Of a DNA stretch of 64,000 bases, positions 53,689 through 64,000 are shown one piece after another. A program made the position numbers and the translations under genes. Source of the DNA: Rebecca billardiae RCC1528. Taxonomy: Eukaryota > Haptophyta. The notes below the pieces were generated by a model, which was not told where the DNA came from, did not search any database, and worked only from the letters and a program-made list of their open reading frames with translations. Each line of letters opens with the position of its first letter. Position 1 is the first letter of the stretch. Where the stretch lies: assembly GCA_965240325.2 (NCBI GenBank), contig OZ251250.1:558001-622000 (forward strand), given 5' to 3'.

Positions 53689-53990
53689 CCCGCGTCACAG
53701 CTCGGAGCGCGTCTTCGCCTCGAGCTCCTGCTGCCTCGGGTCGCAGAACACGATCTCGACGCGGTACGTTAGGTTGACCCGAACCCCAACCCGCGTCACA
53801 GCTCGGAGCGCGTCTTCGCCTCGAGCTCCTGCTGCCTCGGGTCGCAGAACACGATCTCGACGCGGTGCGTTAGGTTGACCCGAACCCCAACCCGCGTCAC
53901 AGCTCGGAGCGCGTCTTCGCCTCGAGCTCCTGCTGCCTCGGGTCGCAGAACATGATCTCGACGCGGTAGCAGCCCACGATCACGCACAGG
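53689..53990 (-). repeat. Three tandem copies of a gene's 3' end, 101-bp period
   Basis: The last 70-80 bases of coding sequence of the membrane protein gene at 53897-54715, including its stop codon, occur twice more downstream (marker cgcgtcacag at 53691, 53792 and 53893). Each extra copy still encodes CDPRQQELEAKTRSEL then stop, so they lie beyond the first stop codon and would be 3' UTR. Copies differ by one or two bases. Confidence 0.9.
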
Positions 53991-54715
53991 TAGAGGACTG
54001 GCGTGATGACGAGGACGATGATGAAGGCCATGATGCTCGTCGCGCGCGGGTTCTGCCAGTTCAGCGCGGCGTAGATGTACGGGCTGCTCCCGTCCTCGAA
54101 CGTGCCGCCCGCCGCCCAGTAGATGAGGGTAAAAGCCAAGTACAGGAGTGCAAACGCCACGGGGAAGACCACCTGCGCCGCGCGCACCGGCTGGCGGTTG
54201 AGCAGCGCGTCAACGACCATCACGACGAAGTTGACGCCGTGCGTGAAGGTCGAGAGCACGTACAGCGTGCCGCTGAACACGAGCGTCCAGTACATCAGGA
54301 AGATCATGAAGGAGACCGGCAGCATGATGTTCTGCAGAACGAGCGTGACGATCACATACGCCGGCCGGATTGAGCGCGCGTCGTTCGCGTCGCTGAAGAC
54401 GGCCTTGTACGAGGTGAACGTGGCGAGGCCAAGGTAGACGCACTCGAGGACGAGCCCCCAGTGCGTCAGCTTGGTGAACCAGTACGTGATGTACCCGGGC
54501 CGGCCCTCGCCGTCCTCTTCGACCGCCCAGTCGATGAAGCTCCACAGCGTGACGCCGAACCAGAAGACGAAGAGGCAGGCGCGCGTCGCGACCCACGCCT
54601 TGGGCGGCATGTACCCGGACGTGCCGAAGCGCGCCTGCCAGCCCGCGTCGTCGTCCTCTATCGGGCGCATGTCCACCGTCAGCGTCTCCTTGAATGTGGC
54701 CCACGCAGCCGCCAT
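53897..54715 (-). CDS. Rolling-stone-like multi-pass membrane protein
   Basis: An intronless gene of 272 residues. After a short cytosolic start (MAAAWATFKETLTVD) there are about seven hydrophobic segments, for example ACLFVFWFGVTLWSFIDW, YVIVTLVLQNIML and SIMAFIIVLVITPVLYLCV. Conserved-looking features include YWFTKLTHWGL, FTHGVNFVVMVVDALLNRQP and FTLIYWAAGGTF followed by YIYAALNWQNP. These resemble the Rolling stone/FAR-17a-like family of membrane proteins, whose biochemical role is unclear. The C-terminal tail is charged. Its end is duplicated in tandem downstream. Confidence 0.72.
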   Translation of the reverse strand: MAAAWATFKETLTVDMRPIEDDDAGWQARFGTSGYMPPKAWVATRACLFVFWFGVTLWSFIDWAVEEDGEGRPGYITYWFTKLTHWGLVLECVYLGLATFTSYKAVFSDANDARSIRPAYVIVTLVLQNIMLPVSFMIFLMYWTLVFSGTLYVLSTFTHGVNFVVMVVDALLNRQPVRAAQVVFPVAFALLYLAFTLIYWAAGGTFEDGSSPYIYAALNWQNPRATSIMAFIIVLVITPVLYLCVIVGCYRVEIMFCDPRQQELEAKTRSEL

Positions 54716-54925
54716 CTTTCACGGGCAAGAAGCGAAGCGCGTGACCAAAATCTTCGTGGAAAGCGTGATGAGCGGCCCAACTTTCGTCCAATGTCATACC
54801 TCGTCACGAAACGACAACGAAATACTGCTGGTACAGTTTATTTGTTTTAACGTGCGTAAGGCTCACGGTGGCAGGTTGCCGCGCCATCCTTCATCGCACG
54901 CTCTCCGAAGAGAGACCCGGAAACT
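54716..54925. other. Upstream flank of the membrane protein gene
   Basis: The region probably holds its promoter. It contains the 24-nt motif at 54830-54853 also found at 31465-31488. Confidence 0.45.
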
Positions 54926-55417
54926 GTAGTACCCCCATGGCTCTGGCTTCGGTTGACCCCTGCCAGAGACGGGCACTGTGAGCTCCTTCATGAAGTCACT
55001 CGTGAAAACTGCACAGGAGGACCTCAATGGATGCCTAGATGATGACTTCAGAGCGATATTGCCATTGGGCCAACAAGCACTTCCTCTATAGTTCAGACTC
55101 TATTTTCACTATGTATTTACCCATTTCAGACTCTGGTCAGAATGCGGTCCGGGAGCGATCCGGATGCACCCGTAGCTATTGGAAATATGTCACCGGACTG
55201 GGTAAATAGCTATGAAAAATAGAGTCTGAAGTAGTCACAAACTGAGTTTCACACCCTGGGCACTTATTGGCCATCCATAGTAACCCTACTTGCGGAGCCC
55301 TGTGGGACACTTCGGGCGTTCATTCGACCGCAGGAATGCGAAGATCATTTTCGGTACGCCCGGTTTCTATGACCGGACTCGGGCAGGGGTCAACCGGAGC
55401 CAGAGCCCCAGTACTAC
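54926..55417. mobile_element. About 490-bp MITE with nested inverted repeats
   Basis: The outer ends are imperfect inverted repeats of about 40-45 bp that share gtagtac, ggctctggct and ggttgacccctgcc (54926-54970 and about 55375-55417). Inside, a second inverted pair (55092-55122 and 55200-55230) shares ttcagactctattttt-like sequence. There is no open frame of interest. No clear target duplication was found, so the superfamily is open. Confidence 0.65.
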
Positions 55418-55531
55418 GTTCTTGTTAATCCACGTATGACGAGCGATTGGAATTCGCACGGAAAGCCGACGCAACCGGCATCAACATCCTATATATCGCG
55501 TCAAGTAGCAGTACTGCTAGCTATACATTCG

Positions 55532-55946
55532 TCACCTCGGGTTGGAGCGCGCGCGCCCGCGCCGTCGCTTGTTGCGCACGGCGGCGCGCGCGTGCGTGCG
55601 TGCGCGAGAGGACGCCGTGCTCGCCGTGGCGGCGCGCGGCAGCGTGAGCGCGTCGATGTCGCCCGCGCTGGAGACGCGGCGCATCGCCCTCGCGCGCACC
55701 GCCGCGCCCTCCGGCAGCAGCAGGTGCTCCAGGTCGGAGACGTAACTGCTTTCCGTAACGGCCGTACCCGGCCGCTCCCACGGCAGCCGTGACGGCTGAG
55801 AGCTCGGCCGGCCCAGGGCATCCTCGTCGGGCGGGTTGAGGCGGACGACCTGCAGCGGGTGGTGCGCGAGCGGCGACTCGCCGTACGCCGAGCCGCCCCG
55901 CCCGCCTCCCGCCCCGCCGCCGCCCGAACCCTCCGCCGAACCCTCC

Positions 55947-55977
<31 letters not shown>

Positions 55978-56276
55978 TCAGCTGCTCGAGCTCCCGCCGG
56001 TATTTAGCATTTGCGATGTGGCCCATTTCGAGCACGCCGCGGTGGTAGAAGGAGACGGGGAGGCTCTCGCGCTGCTCGGCGGAGGCGTACACGCGCCGCG
56101 CCTGTGCCGGCGGCGGGGCGGGGCGGGGCGGGGCGGGAGGGCGAGCCGCGAGGCGGCGGAGGCGCCACGGCGCGGGTGCAAGGCTGAGCGCGCGCACACG
56201 CGCGCGCACGCGGCGCCGCGCGTGGCTGTGCGCGCGCCGCGACGCCGCCCCCTGCCCCGTCGCCGCCTGCCCGCGG

Positions 56277-56307
<31 letters not shown>

Positions 56308-57003
56308 TCCGCCCACCTGAGCCCGCCCGCGACGCGCCGCGCTCCCCTTCCCCGCCCCCACCACGCGCGCGCGCGCGCGCGCCCACACCGTGACGTCTTC
56401 AAAGAGCTGCTGGGCTTTCAGCATGGCCGCCGCCTCCTCCTCCTCCCGGTAGAGGACTGAGTCTGAGGAGAGCGCGAGGAGGGAGGGCTGCGCGGAGGAG
56501 GGGGGCGAAGGGGGCGAGGCGACGGAGGCGTGCACGCGACGCCCGCGCGCCGTGCCACCCGTGCGCCCGCCCGAGCCGCCGCCCACGGGCACCCGATTCT
56601 GCGGCGGCGGGGACTGCGAGTGCGAGCGCTGCGCGCCGCGCGCCGCGGCGGCGGGCGGCGTCGAGCCGAGCAGGCGGCCGTCGAGCGAAGTGCTCGAGCC
56701 GGGCGTGGTGGGCGTGGCCTCGCGGAGGGCCGCACCGAGCGAGCTCGGCGGCGGGTAGCTCTGCCCGTGCATCGCTGCCTGCTGCTGAGCGCGGCCGACG
56801 ACGCTCGGCGGTGATCGAAGTGCGCTCGCGAGCGGCGTCGGGCTGGTGATGCGCTGCCCGCCGGTGGGCTCGCGCCCGGCGGCGCGCGTCTCCGTGGGGC
56901 CCATCATGATGATGGGCACGCTCGCCGGCGTGCTGAGCCCCTGCGCGGGCCGATGCCACTTGGGCTTGGTCGACGTCCGCTTCGCCTTCGTCGCGGGCTG
57001 CAT
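55532..57003 (-). CDS. Disordered Ser/Pro/Gly-rich protein of unknown function, 2 exons
   Basis: Exons 57003-56389 and 56101-55532 join in phase to give 394 residues. The first exon begins MQPATKAKRTSTKPKWHRP and is rich in Ser, Pro and Thr, with SPTPLASALRSPPS-type sites that look phosphorylatable. A short conserved-looking core spans the splice: AMLKAQQLFEDVT joined to AQARRVYASAEQRESLPVSF and YHRGVLEMGHIANAKYRREL. The C-terminal part holds poly-Gly, an acidic segment and a basic tail. The intron contains a (CA)n tract. It may be a cytoskeletal or ciliary adaptor, but I recognise no family. Confidence 0.6.
56278..56303 (+). repeat. (CA)n microsatellite
   Basis: About twelve CA dinucleotides lie within the intron of the gene at 55532-57003. 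Confidence 0.9.
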
Positions 57004-57676
57004 CGTGCCGGCCGCGCGGAAGCACCCCCCGGCCGGAAACAGACGACGACGCGCAGCTGTCGGTTCTTCTTCGTCCGGAATTTCGCCGGGGCGGGTCTAG
57101 CCAGAGCGGTGCATTCAGCATGGCTGCTGCCTCACCACCTGACGCCAAGTCGCCCCCTTGCCGCAAACAAGGCCCCGGAGGGCCGAACAGCGTCGACGCC
57201 GCCGCCACGCCACATGCGCGTGCATGACTGCCACTCACGGAGTTGCCGCCCACGCTCCCGACGACTCCAACTGCTATCCGTAAGCTAGCAGCAATCCGGT
57301 ACCGTCCGGCCGCGCCGCGCGCGGCGTCGCCGCGGACCCGGCGGTCAGCGACGCGGCGACGCAGCGGTCGTCGCCATCGGTCCGTGGCTAGTAGTGACGA
57401 CGCGGCGACCCGCGCCGCGGCTGTCGCGGTCTGAAGTGAGTGAAGTCGTGCGGACGGACCGTGACCAACGAGCGTCACGCGCTGCGTTGTCCACTCCGCG
57501 GCGCCTGCCAGCCGGCCTGCCGCCGTGACTAAGTTGTCAGTTTTGAGTGAGTTTACTCGTCAACTGTCGTATCAATTCCCGCGCATCAGTATCACTCTAT
57601 GGCGGTACGTCAAATAGTTGATTACTGATGAATACTACTGTCTTAGAGTAGACTTATAGTCTTATGTATGACTCTC

Positions 57677-57710
<34 letters not shown>

Positions 57711-57730
57711 GACTATGAGACTGCTGAGCT
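57004..57730. other. Intergenic region with (CT)n microsatellite
   Basis: No gene is supported. A ct repeat of about fifteen units lies at 57676-57707, in the 3' flank of the kinesin gene. Confidence 0.6.
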
Positions 57731-59422
57731 TCAGCGGTAGTTGGTGGTCGGTACAAGACCGGCGTAGCGCGCTGCCGGGTGGCGCTGCGCGTCCTGCGGC
57801 AGGCTGCCGCCCACGACGCCGGCGACGCCGCCGACCACGCCCGTGCCCACCGCCCCGCCCGCCGCAGCCTGGGACTTGCCACCGTTCTGGCTCGCCGCCA
57901 GCTGCTGCGCACGCTGGCCGCCGCCGCCGCCACTCGGCGCGACGACGACGGTACCCGCCGCGGCCGCGCTCGCCGCCGCCGCCGCCGAGAGCTCGGCGCG
58001 CGCCGCAAGCCGCTCGCGCGACTGCAGGGCCACGCGGAGCTGCTTCGCGCGCAGCGCCTCGGCGCGGACGGCGTCCCTGTACCCCGAGCGCTCGTCCTCC
58101 AGCTGCGGGCGCGAGGCGGCGGAGGCGCGCGCACGGCGCGCGCGAGTGTTCGCGCGCCACGCGGGCGCGGGTAAAGCGGGTAAATCGGGGAGCGGCGCGG
58201 CGTACGGGGCGGGGCGTGCGCAAAGCCCCGCGTGCTCGCACGGAAGGCGCCCCCGCCCGCCCTGCGCCACTGGCACGGAGCGCGTGCCCTCAGCCCCCCC
58301 TAGCCCGAACCACCGCCACCGCAAGCCGGCGCGCGCGCGCGCATGCGTGCGTGCATGCGCGCGCCGCGCGTGTGCATGCGCGCGCGCGGGCGCGCGGGCA
58401 TGCGCGCGCGGGTGCGCGTGCGCACGCGCATGGCGGGGCGCGTTGGCGCGCGGGCGCACCTTTCGAATGTGCTCGGCGGTCTTGTGCGAGGCGAGCTCGG
58501 CGAGCACCTCCGCCTCGATCTTGGCGCGCTGCTCCAGCTGCCAGCGCGACACCGCCTGCGCAGGCCACGGCGCCTGCGCACGCGCGCGGCCGGCGCGCAG
58601 CGGCGCGCGGCGCGGAGCGCGCGGCGCGGAGCAAGGGTGTGCAAGTGAGCGCGCGCGCGCGCGCGCGGGCGCCGTGCGTGCGTGGTCCGCGGGGCGCGGC
58701 GTGGCGTGGCGGAGGCAGGGCGAGGCCGGGCGCCCTGCCGGCGGCACGCACGCGGGGTGCGCCGCCCGACCGAGCGCCGCGCGCGCACGCACACGCCCGC
58801 ACACACGCGCGCACACACGCGCGCACACACGCGCGCACACACGCGCACACACGCGCGCACACACGCGCACCCACACGCCCGCACACACGCGCACCCACAC
58901 GCCCGCACACACGCGCACACACGCGCGCACACACGCGCGCGAGAGCGCGGGCGCACGCGCCGCGCACGCGCCACCGCGCCGCGCGACCGCGCGCACATGT
59001 GAGTGGCCGCCCGAGCGCCAGGCCGCCACCTCCTCCCGGAGCTCGGCGACCGTCAGCGCCTCCAGGCCCGCGCCCGGCCCCGCCGCCGCCCCGCCGCCGC
59101 CAACGCCGCCGCCAGCGCCCTCAGCGGCGGCCGCAGCCGCGATCGCCGCCGCGGCCGCGCCGCGCGGCGGTGTGTCGGCGCGCGGCGTGAGCGTCCCCCG
59201 CGGCGTCTGGACGAGCGCGCCGCCGGCGTCGCCGCGCGGCGTGGGCACGAGGTCCGCCGCCGCGCGCACGTCCGCGTGCTGCTGCCGCTGCGCCAAGTTC
59301 CCCGGGAGCTGCGGCCGCGCGAGCGGCGCCGACGGCGGGCGCGCGCCGCGCGGTGTTGTTGCCCGTGACCCTCGGGGCACGTCGGCGCCGCGCGGCGTCG
59401 CGCCGCCGCCGCCGCCGCCGCT

Positions 59423-59455
<33 letters not shown>

Positions 59456-59801
59456 GACCCCGCCGCGCGGCGTCGCGCCACCGGCGCTGCCGCCCGCGCG
59501 CGGCGTCGCGCCGCCGCCGCCGCCGCCTCGCGGCGTGGCGCCGCCGCCGCCGCGCGGCGTGGCGCCGCCGCCGCCGCTGCCGCCGAGTGCGCCGCCGTGC
59601 GCTGGCCAGCCTGCGAAACTTCCGGAAAGTTCCGAGCCGCCGCCCGGCCTGAGCGCGCAGCTGGCCTGGCTCGGCGCGCGGCCGATCGGCGCAGCGCCCT
59701 CCAGCGGCAGCGGCAGCAGCTCGGCCAGCTGCGCCTGCGTCAGCCGCGCGCTGGGCGGCAGCGGCGGCTGCGCGCGCGCGCCGTGCCGCGCGCCCGGCGG
59801 C

Positions 59802-59850
<49 letters not shown>

Positions 59851-62800
59851 GCTCTGCGGCGGCGGCGCCCCCGACCCCGCTGCCGCCGCCGGCGACGGCG
59901 CCGAGCGTGAGCCCGAGCGCCGCCGAGCCCTCCTCCGCCACGCGGCCGTGCGCGCGCAGCACCTCGCGCAGCGCCGGCAGCGCGCTCAGCTCGAGCGGCG
60001 GCGCGCGCATGTGCGCGGGCACCAGCACTCTGTAACGGTCCGAATTTACCCGTATGGGTAATTCGCCGCGCTCGACGCCCTCGAGCGACGCGCAGAGGCG
60101 GAGGAGCGCGTTGAAGAGGACGGCGAGGTCGTGCGCGGACGCGCCGTCGCGCGCGCTCGCCGCACCCTCCGCCGCCTCCGCGCGCGCCGCCGCCTCGCGC
60201 GCCGCGCCCTCCGCCGCGTCCGCGCGCGCTGTCGCCTCCGCTTGCGCGCGGCGCAATTGCGCGCTATGCTCGGCGCGCAGCGTTGCGAGCTCGCGCGCGT
60301 GCGCGTCGGCCGCGCGCTGCGTCGCGCGGCGCACGGCCGCGTCGGTCTCGTGCGCGCCCTCCGCCGTGGCGCGCAGCGCGTGCGGCACCGCGTTCACGAT
60401 CGCCGCCTGCTCGGCGAGCAGCGACTGCGAGCGCGCCGCCACGCTCGCAACCTCTCGAGCGCGCGCGCGCGCGTCGGCGCGCAGTCCTTCGGCCTCCCGG
60501 CGCGCGGCGGCCGCGTCGTCCAGAGCCTGCTTGAGGCGCTCGCGCTCGCGGGCGAGCTCGGCGCGCAGCTTGGCCTCGCGCTCGGCGGCGGCGGCGAGCT
60601 GTGCGTACGACCCCTCGTCCACGCCGCCGCCCGCGCCGCCGCCCGCGCCGCCGTGGCCGCCGGCCGCCGCGGCCGCCGCAGCCAACAAAGGGTGTTGTGT
60701 GCCGGAGGCGCCGGGGCGGGAGGCGCCGCCGCCGACACCGCCGCCGGCGGCGGCAGCGCTGGCTGTGTTGTGTGCACCGAGCAGCGCCGCCATCATGCCC
60801 ACGCCGCCGCCGCCCGGCGCGCCCTCGCCACCGCCGCCCATCCCACCAACCCCGCGCCCCGGCGCACCCGCGGCCTCGCCCGCCGCGGCCGCCGCACCTG
60901 CCAACACAGCGCGAACCTCTGGCGGCAGCGCGCCGTCCGCGCCGCCGCCCGCCGCGCCGCCTCCCAGCAGGGCTTTGAGCTGCTCCGCGTGCGCGGCGGA
61001 GACGTTGGCGAGCTCGAGCTTGAGCGAGGCGACCTCCTGCTGGAGCGCGTGGATCCTCGCGAGCTGCGGGTTCATAGCCTCGCCGCTCGACAGCGTCGGC
61101 TTGTTCATCACCTGTGGCGGCGCGCGGCGCGGCAACACCCGGGCCAACGGCGGCGGCGGCGCGGCGTGAGCGGCGGCGGCGGCGCGGGAGCGGCGCGCGA
61201 GCCGCCCACTGCGGCGCCGCGCCCACTGCGACGACGCCGCGCCCACCGCGGCGGCACCCGCCCACGCCCGCCCGCCGGCGCGCGCGCCGGCACGCCCACC
61301 GCGGCACCCGCCCACCGTGACGCCGCGCCCACCGCGGCAACCGCCTGCGCGCCCACTGCAGCACCCGTCCGCGCGCCCACTGCGGCACCGCCCGCGCGCC
61401 CGCGCGCGCACACCTGCAGACAGCGCGAGGCGAAGAGCAGCGTGTTGGTCGACTCGTCGTGCGCGTCGTGCGCGGGGTTGATCGTCGCGAGGAGCGTGGT
61501 GAACGAGTTCCCGCCGAGCGACTCCTGCAGCATCCGCGTGAGCTTCGAATCTCGGAACGGAATGTGCATGCCGCCGGGCCGGTTAGCGCCCGCGCCTGCA
61601 GACGCGCTGTTCAGAGCCATGACCACAGAACCGAGCGCCGAGAGAGAGCGATTGATGGTGAGCGCCTCCTTGAGGCGCTGCCCCTCCGAGCCGGACTTGT
61701 TGAGCCGCTCCGAGCCCGCCAGGTCCACCAGGTGCAGCTTCCCCGCGATCGTCTTCCCCGTCTCCGCGTTCGTCTGCACGAGCTGCAAAGTAAACACAGT
61801 ATGCGAGCGCGACGAAACTTCGTTCAATAGCGTCTCGTGCGTCGCGCGCAGCGCGGAGCACGCGGAGATGACGGCCATCACCTCCTCGATCGAGGAGACC
61901 TCGATGTGCTCGAGCTTGTCCACGAACACCCGCCCGTCCGCCGCCTCCCGGATCTCCGTCCGGATGTTCTTCCGCAGGTCCTCCACCGTGAGGTCGTGGC
62001 GCGCGCGCTCGCGCTCGCTCCAGCCCGCGCGCGCGCGGCCGTGCAGAGGCGCGTACTCAGCCGAGCCGCCGAGGAGGGCGGAGGCGCCGCCGGCGCCGCG
62101 CTGCGGCGGGTGGGAGGAGGCGGAGGAGGACTCGGCGACGATCGAGCCGCTCGTCGCGCGGCGCGCGAGCTGCACCGCCCGCGCCACGTCGGCGAGCTTG
62201 CCGCGGCCGCCCGCGCCGCCGCCGCCCGCGCCGCCCGCGCCGCCGTCGAGCGTCGTGCGCGCCTGCTGCACCGCGCGCCCGAGGTCGTACAGCTGGTCGA
62301 GGTAGTTCTCGACGAAGGAGACGAAGACGCTCGCGCGCACGTTCGAGCCCACCAGCCGCTTCCGCCGCTCCACCTCGGCGAACATGAACTCGAGCGCGCG
62401 CGGCACGATCCCGCGGTCCGCGCCGCCCTCGCCGAAAATCGAAAACGTTTTTCCCGAGCCGGTCTGCCCGTAGGCAAAGCAGCACGAGTTGAAGCCCTTG
62501 ACGACGTGCGCGCAGAGCGGGCGGCAGACCGAGCTGAAGATGTGCTCCTGCGCGGCGGCGGGAGCCGACGCGCCGCGCCGCGCGCCGCGTGAGCGCACGC
62601 GAGCGGCGGCCGGGCACGCGCGGATGCGCGCGCGCGGCGCAGCGCCGCGCCGCGCCGCCTCGGCCATGCGCGCGCACCTGCGTCGTCTCGGGCATGAAGA
62701 CGTCGTCGAAGCTGAACTCGCGCTCGGGCTTCGTCTCCTCCTGCCCCTTCGGCGGCCGCACGTGCAGCGTGCCCGGGTCAGACGGGAACGTGGTGTACAG

Positions 62801-62935
62801 CTGCTGCGCCGGCGGCTCGGCGTGGCGGCGCAGCCGCACGCACACGCGCACGCGCGTGCTGCCGTCGGCGGCGGGCTGCGCGCTCGCGGGCGGACCGGCA
62901 GGCCGGAGCACCTCCGACACGCCGTCCGAGCCCAT
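57731..62935 (-). CDS. Kinesin motor protein with N-terminal motor, 5 exons
   Basis: Exons, read leftward, are 62935-62678, 62547-61414, 61111-58997, 58555-58460 and 58102-57731; phases agree and give about 1324 residues. The motor domain spans about residues 25-460, with the P-loop GQTGSGKT (113-120), switch I NEVSSRSH, switch II LVDLAGSE and a C-terminal HDAHDESTNTLLFASR. It would move along microtubules using ATP. Insertions of Gly-rich sequence interrupt the motor before switch I. The tail has coiled-coil segments (IHALQQEVASLKLELANVSA and RERERLKQALDDAAAA), then disordered sequence with about ten TPRG motifs, then a last coiled coil (RAEALRAKQLRVALQSRERL). The TPRG series may be phosphorylation sites. 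The kinesin class could not be assigned from motif memory. The start at 62935 is the first ATG of the frame. Confidence 0.88.
58790..58945 (+). repeat. CGCACACA-type tandem array in a kinesin intron
   Basis: Alternating gcgcacacac and cgcacccaca units of 8-12 bp extend over about 150 bp within the intron 58556-58996. The alternating purine-pyrimidine pattern is compatible with Z-DNA. Confidence 0.85.
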
Positions 62936-63255
62936 CGGCCGCGCTGCGCCGCTCAAGCCCGTCCGAGGAGGCGGCGCGGCGCCGGGCCGGCGAGCGTTAG
63001 AGCCTGCGCAGCTCAAGGCCAGCTAGCTGCTGCTCACCACCGGTGCCAACCGGCTGTTTGATGACTACAGGAGTATGCACAGGTTGATCATGAATGGCCG
63101 ACTGGCCGCTCAATATTAATCGTGCTAGCATCGGCTGCTTCGATGCTGCTAAACGGATTTACTTGCTTCAACAGCCAAGAAATCCGGGGCTCCACCCAAG
63201 GACTGGATGAGAATCCGGCTTCTCTTTGCCGCTGACGTGGCCCATCAAGCCCAGA
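62936..63255. promoter_or_regulatory. Divergent promoter region, kinesin and membrane protein
   Basis: The 320-bp gap lies between the kinesin start (leftward at 62935) and the membrane protein start (rightward at 63256). It is AT-richer in the middle (ctcaatattaatcgtgct, 63108-63125). Confidence 0.4.
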
Positions 63256-63921
63256 ATGGCGTCGGGCGCGGGCCCCCGCGCGCGCGGGACGGATGGCTCG
63301 GACCACAAGTACCGGCAGCGCGTCGAGTCGCACTACACGGTGATGGCGAGCGCGCGCAAGCGCCTCCATGCCGCGAGCCAGCTCCACGCCGCGCACGTCG
63401 TCAGCACCGTCGCCGCGCTCACGAGCGGCTACATGACGAGCGGCGAGCTCGACGTGACGGCCGGCTTCCACATCGCCACGGCGGTCGCGTCGGGGATGGT
63501 CGGGCTCAAGGCGCGCGCCTCGTCGAAGGCGTCGGTCGTCGGCCCAGTCGAGGCCTACTCGCGCCAGCTCTCGTACCAGTTCTTCCTCTGCGCCCTCTCC
63601 GCCGCGCTCTGGTCGTACGTCTGCCTCACGGCGCAGGCGGGCGCGGACGCGCCTCTCCACGCGCGCATGGGCATCCTGGCGCAAGTGTTCGGCGCGGCGT
63701 CGGACGTGCGCGCGTGGGCGCCGGCGGGGCGAGCGCGCGCGAGCCCCGCGCCCACGCCCGTCGGCCGCGGCTGACTCGGCGCCTCGCCCCCTGCCCCTGT
63801 GCGCGCCGCCTGCCCGCCCGCCCGCCCACCCGACCGCTGTGTCTCTCAGCTCTTTGGCTTCAGAGCGGCTGCGGCGCTCGCCGGCGCGCTGCTGGAAGCG
63901 AAGGGGAAGGGGCGGAAGTGA
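63256..63921 (+). CDS. Small multi-pass membrane protein, 2 exons
   Basis: Exons 63256-63705 and 63850-63921 join in phase to give 173 residues. The acceptor follows a pyrimidine-rich gtgtctctcag. Hydrophobic segments include HVVSTVAALTSGYM, GFHIATAVASGMVGL, YQFFLCALSAALWSYVCL and, in the second exon, FRAAAALAGALLEA, suggesting about four membrane helices. The end is a basic KGKGRK tail. The start at 63256 follows a 40-residue hydrophilic leader. The family is not recognised. Confidence 0.65.
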
Positions 63922-64000
63922 CGAAGCCGAGCGGTGCACGCGGCCACGTGTGCCCATGCCGCGCGCAGCACACGAGGCCAGGCGGCCCGCCCAGGGCGGC

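Overview
The window is eukaryotic nuclear DNA from a very GC-rich protist, most plausibly a haptophyte or a GC-rich stramenopile microalga. The evidence is spliceosomal introns with a strong GTGCG donor bias, genes found only in eukaryotes (HECT ligase, kinesin, lamin, COP9 subunit, SUMO E2, F-box/RCC1 proteins), internal CCCTAA telomere-type repeats, and an EsV-1-7 zinc-motif protein of a kind known from algae and algal viruses. The species cannot be read from the sequence. Gene ends were set by joining open frames at GT/AG sites whose phases match; no transcript evidence was available.

Layout. 1-18 kb: two long plus-strand genes, a TRIP12/UPL3-type HECT ubiquitin ligase (1061-10232) and a SAM-transmembrane-TPR protein (10783-17534). 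18-19.6 kb: a minus-strand F-box/RCC1-repeat gene. 19.6-24.2 kb: a repeat island holding a perfect 403-bp inverted repeat, a 1-kb fold-back element built from dozens of TGTACCA/TGGTACA motifs around a telomere-like core, and a second diverged inverted repeat. 24.6-27.2 kb: a secreted RTX-like Gly/Asp-repeat protein in six exons. 27.2-33.3 kb: low-gene, more AT-rich DNA with a MITE bearing a 9-bp target duplication, further GTACCAA fragments, gene fragments, and an EsV-1-7 repeat gene. 33.3-38.3 kb: a secreted unknown protein, a fucosyltransferase-like enzyme, and a second F-box/RCC1 paralogue broken by a frameshift. 38.6-40.3 kb: a decayed NTPase-WD40 gene. 40.5-46.0 kb: two elements with terminal inverted repeats, the second carrying a decayed Ala/Gly-repeat gene. 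46.4-64 kb: dense genes: two small unknown genes, a UBC9-like SUMO E2, a lamin, COP9 subunit 8, a Rolling-stone-like membrane protein, an unknown disordered protein, a kinesin and a small membrane protein.

Functional themes. Five loci touch ubiquitin or SUMO biology (HECT E3, two F-box proteins, UBC9-like E2, CSN8), but they are interspersed with unrelated genes and show no sign of co-regulation. The lamin (coiled-coil rod, basic NLS, lamin-tail domain, C-terminal CAIM box) is the most striking gene. Divergent pairs with short intergenic gaps (fucosyltransferase/RCC1-2, lamin/CSN8, kinesin/membrane protein) suggest shared promoters. The repeat islands are the best candidates for undescribed biology.
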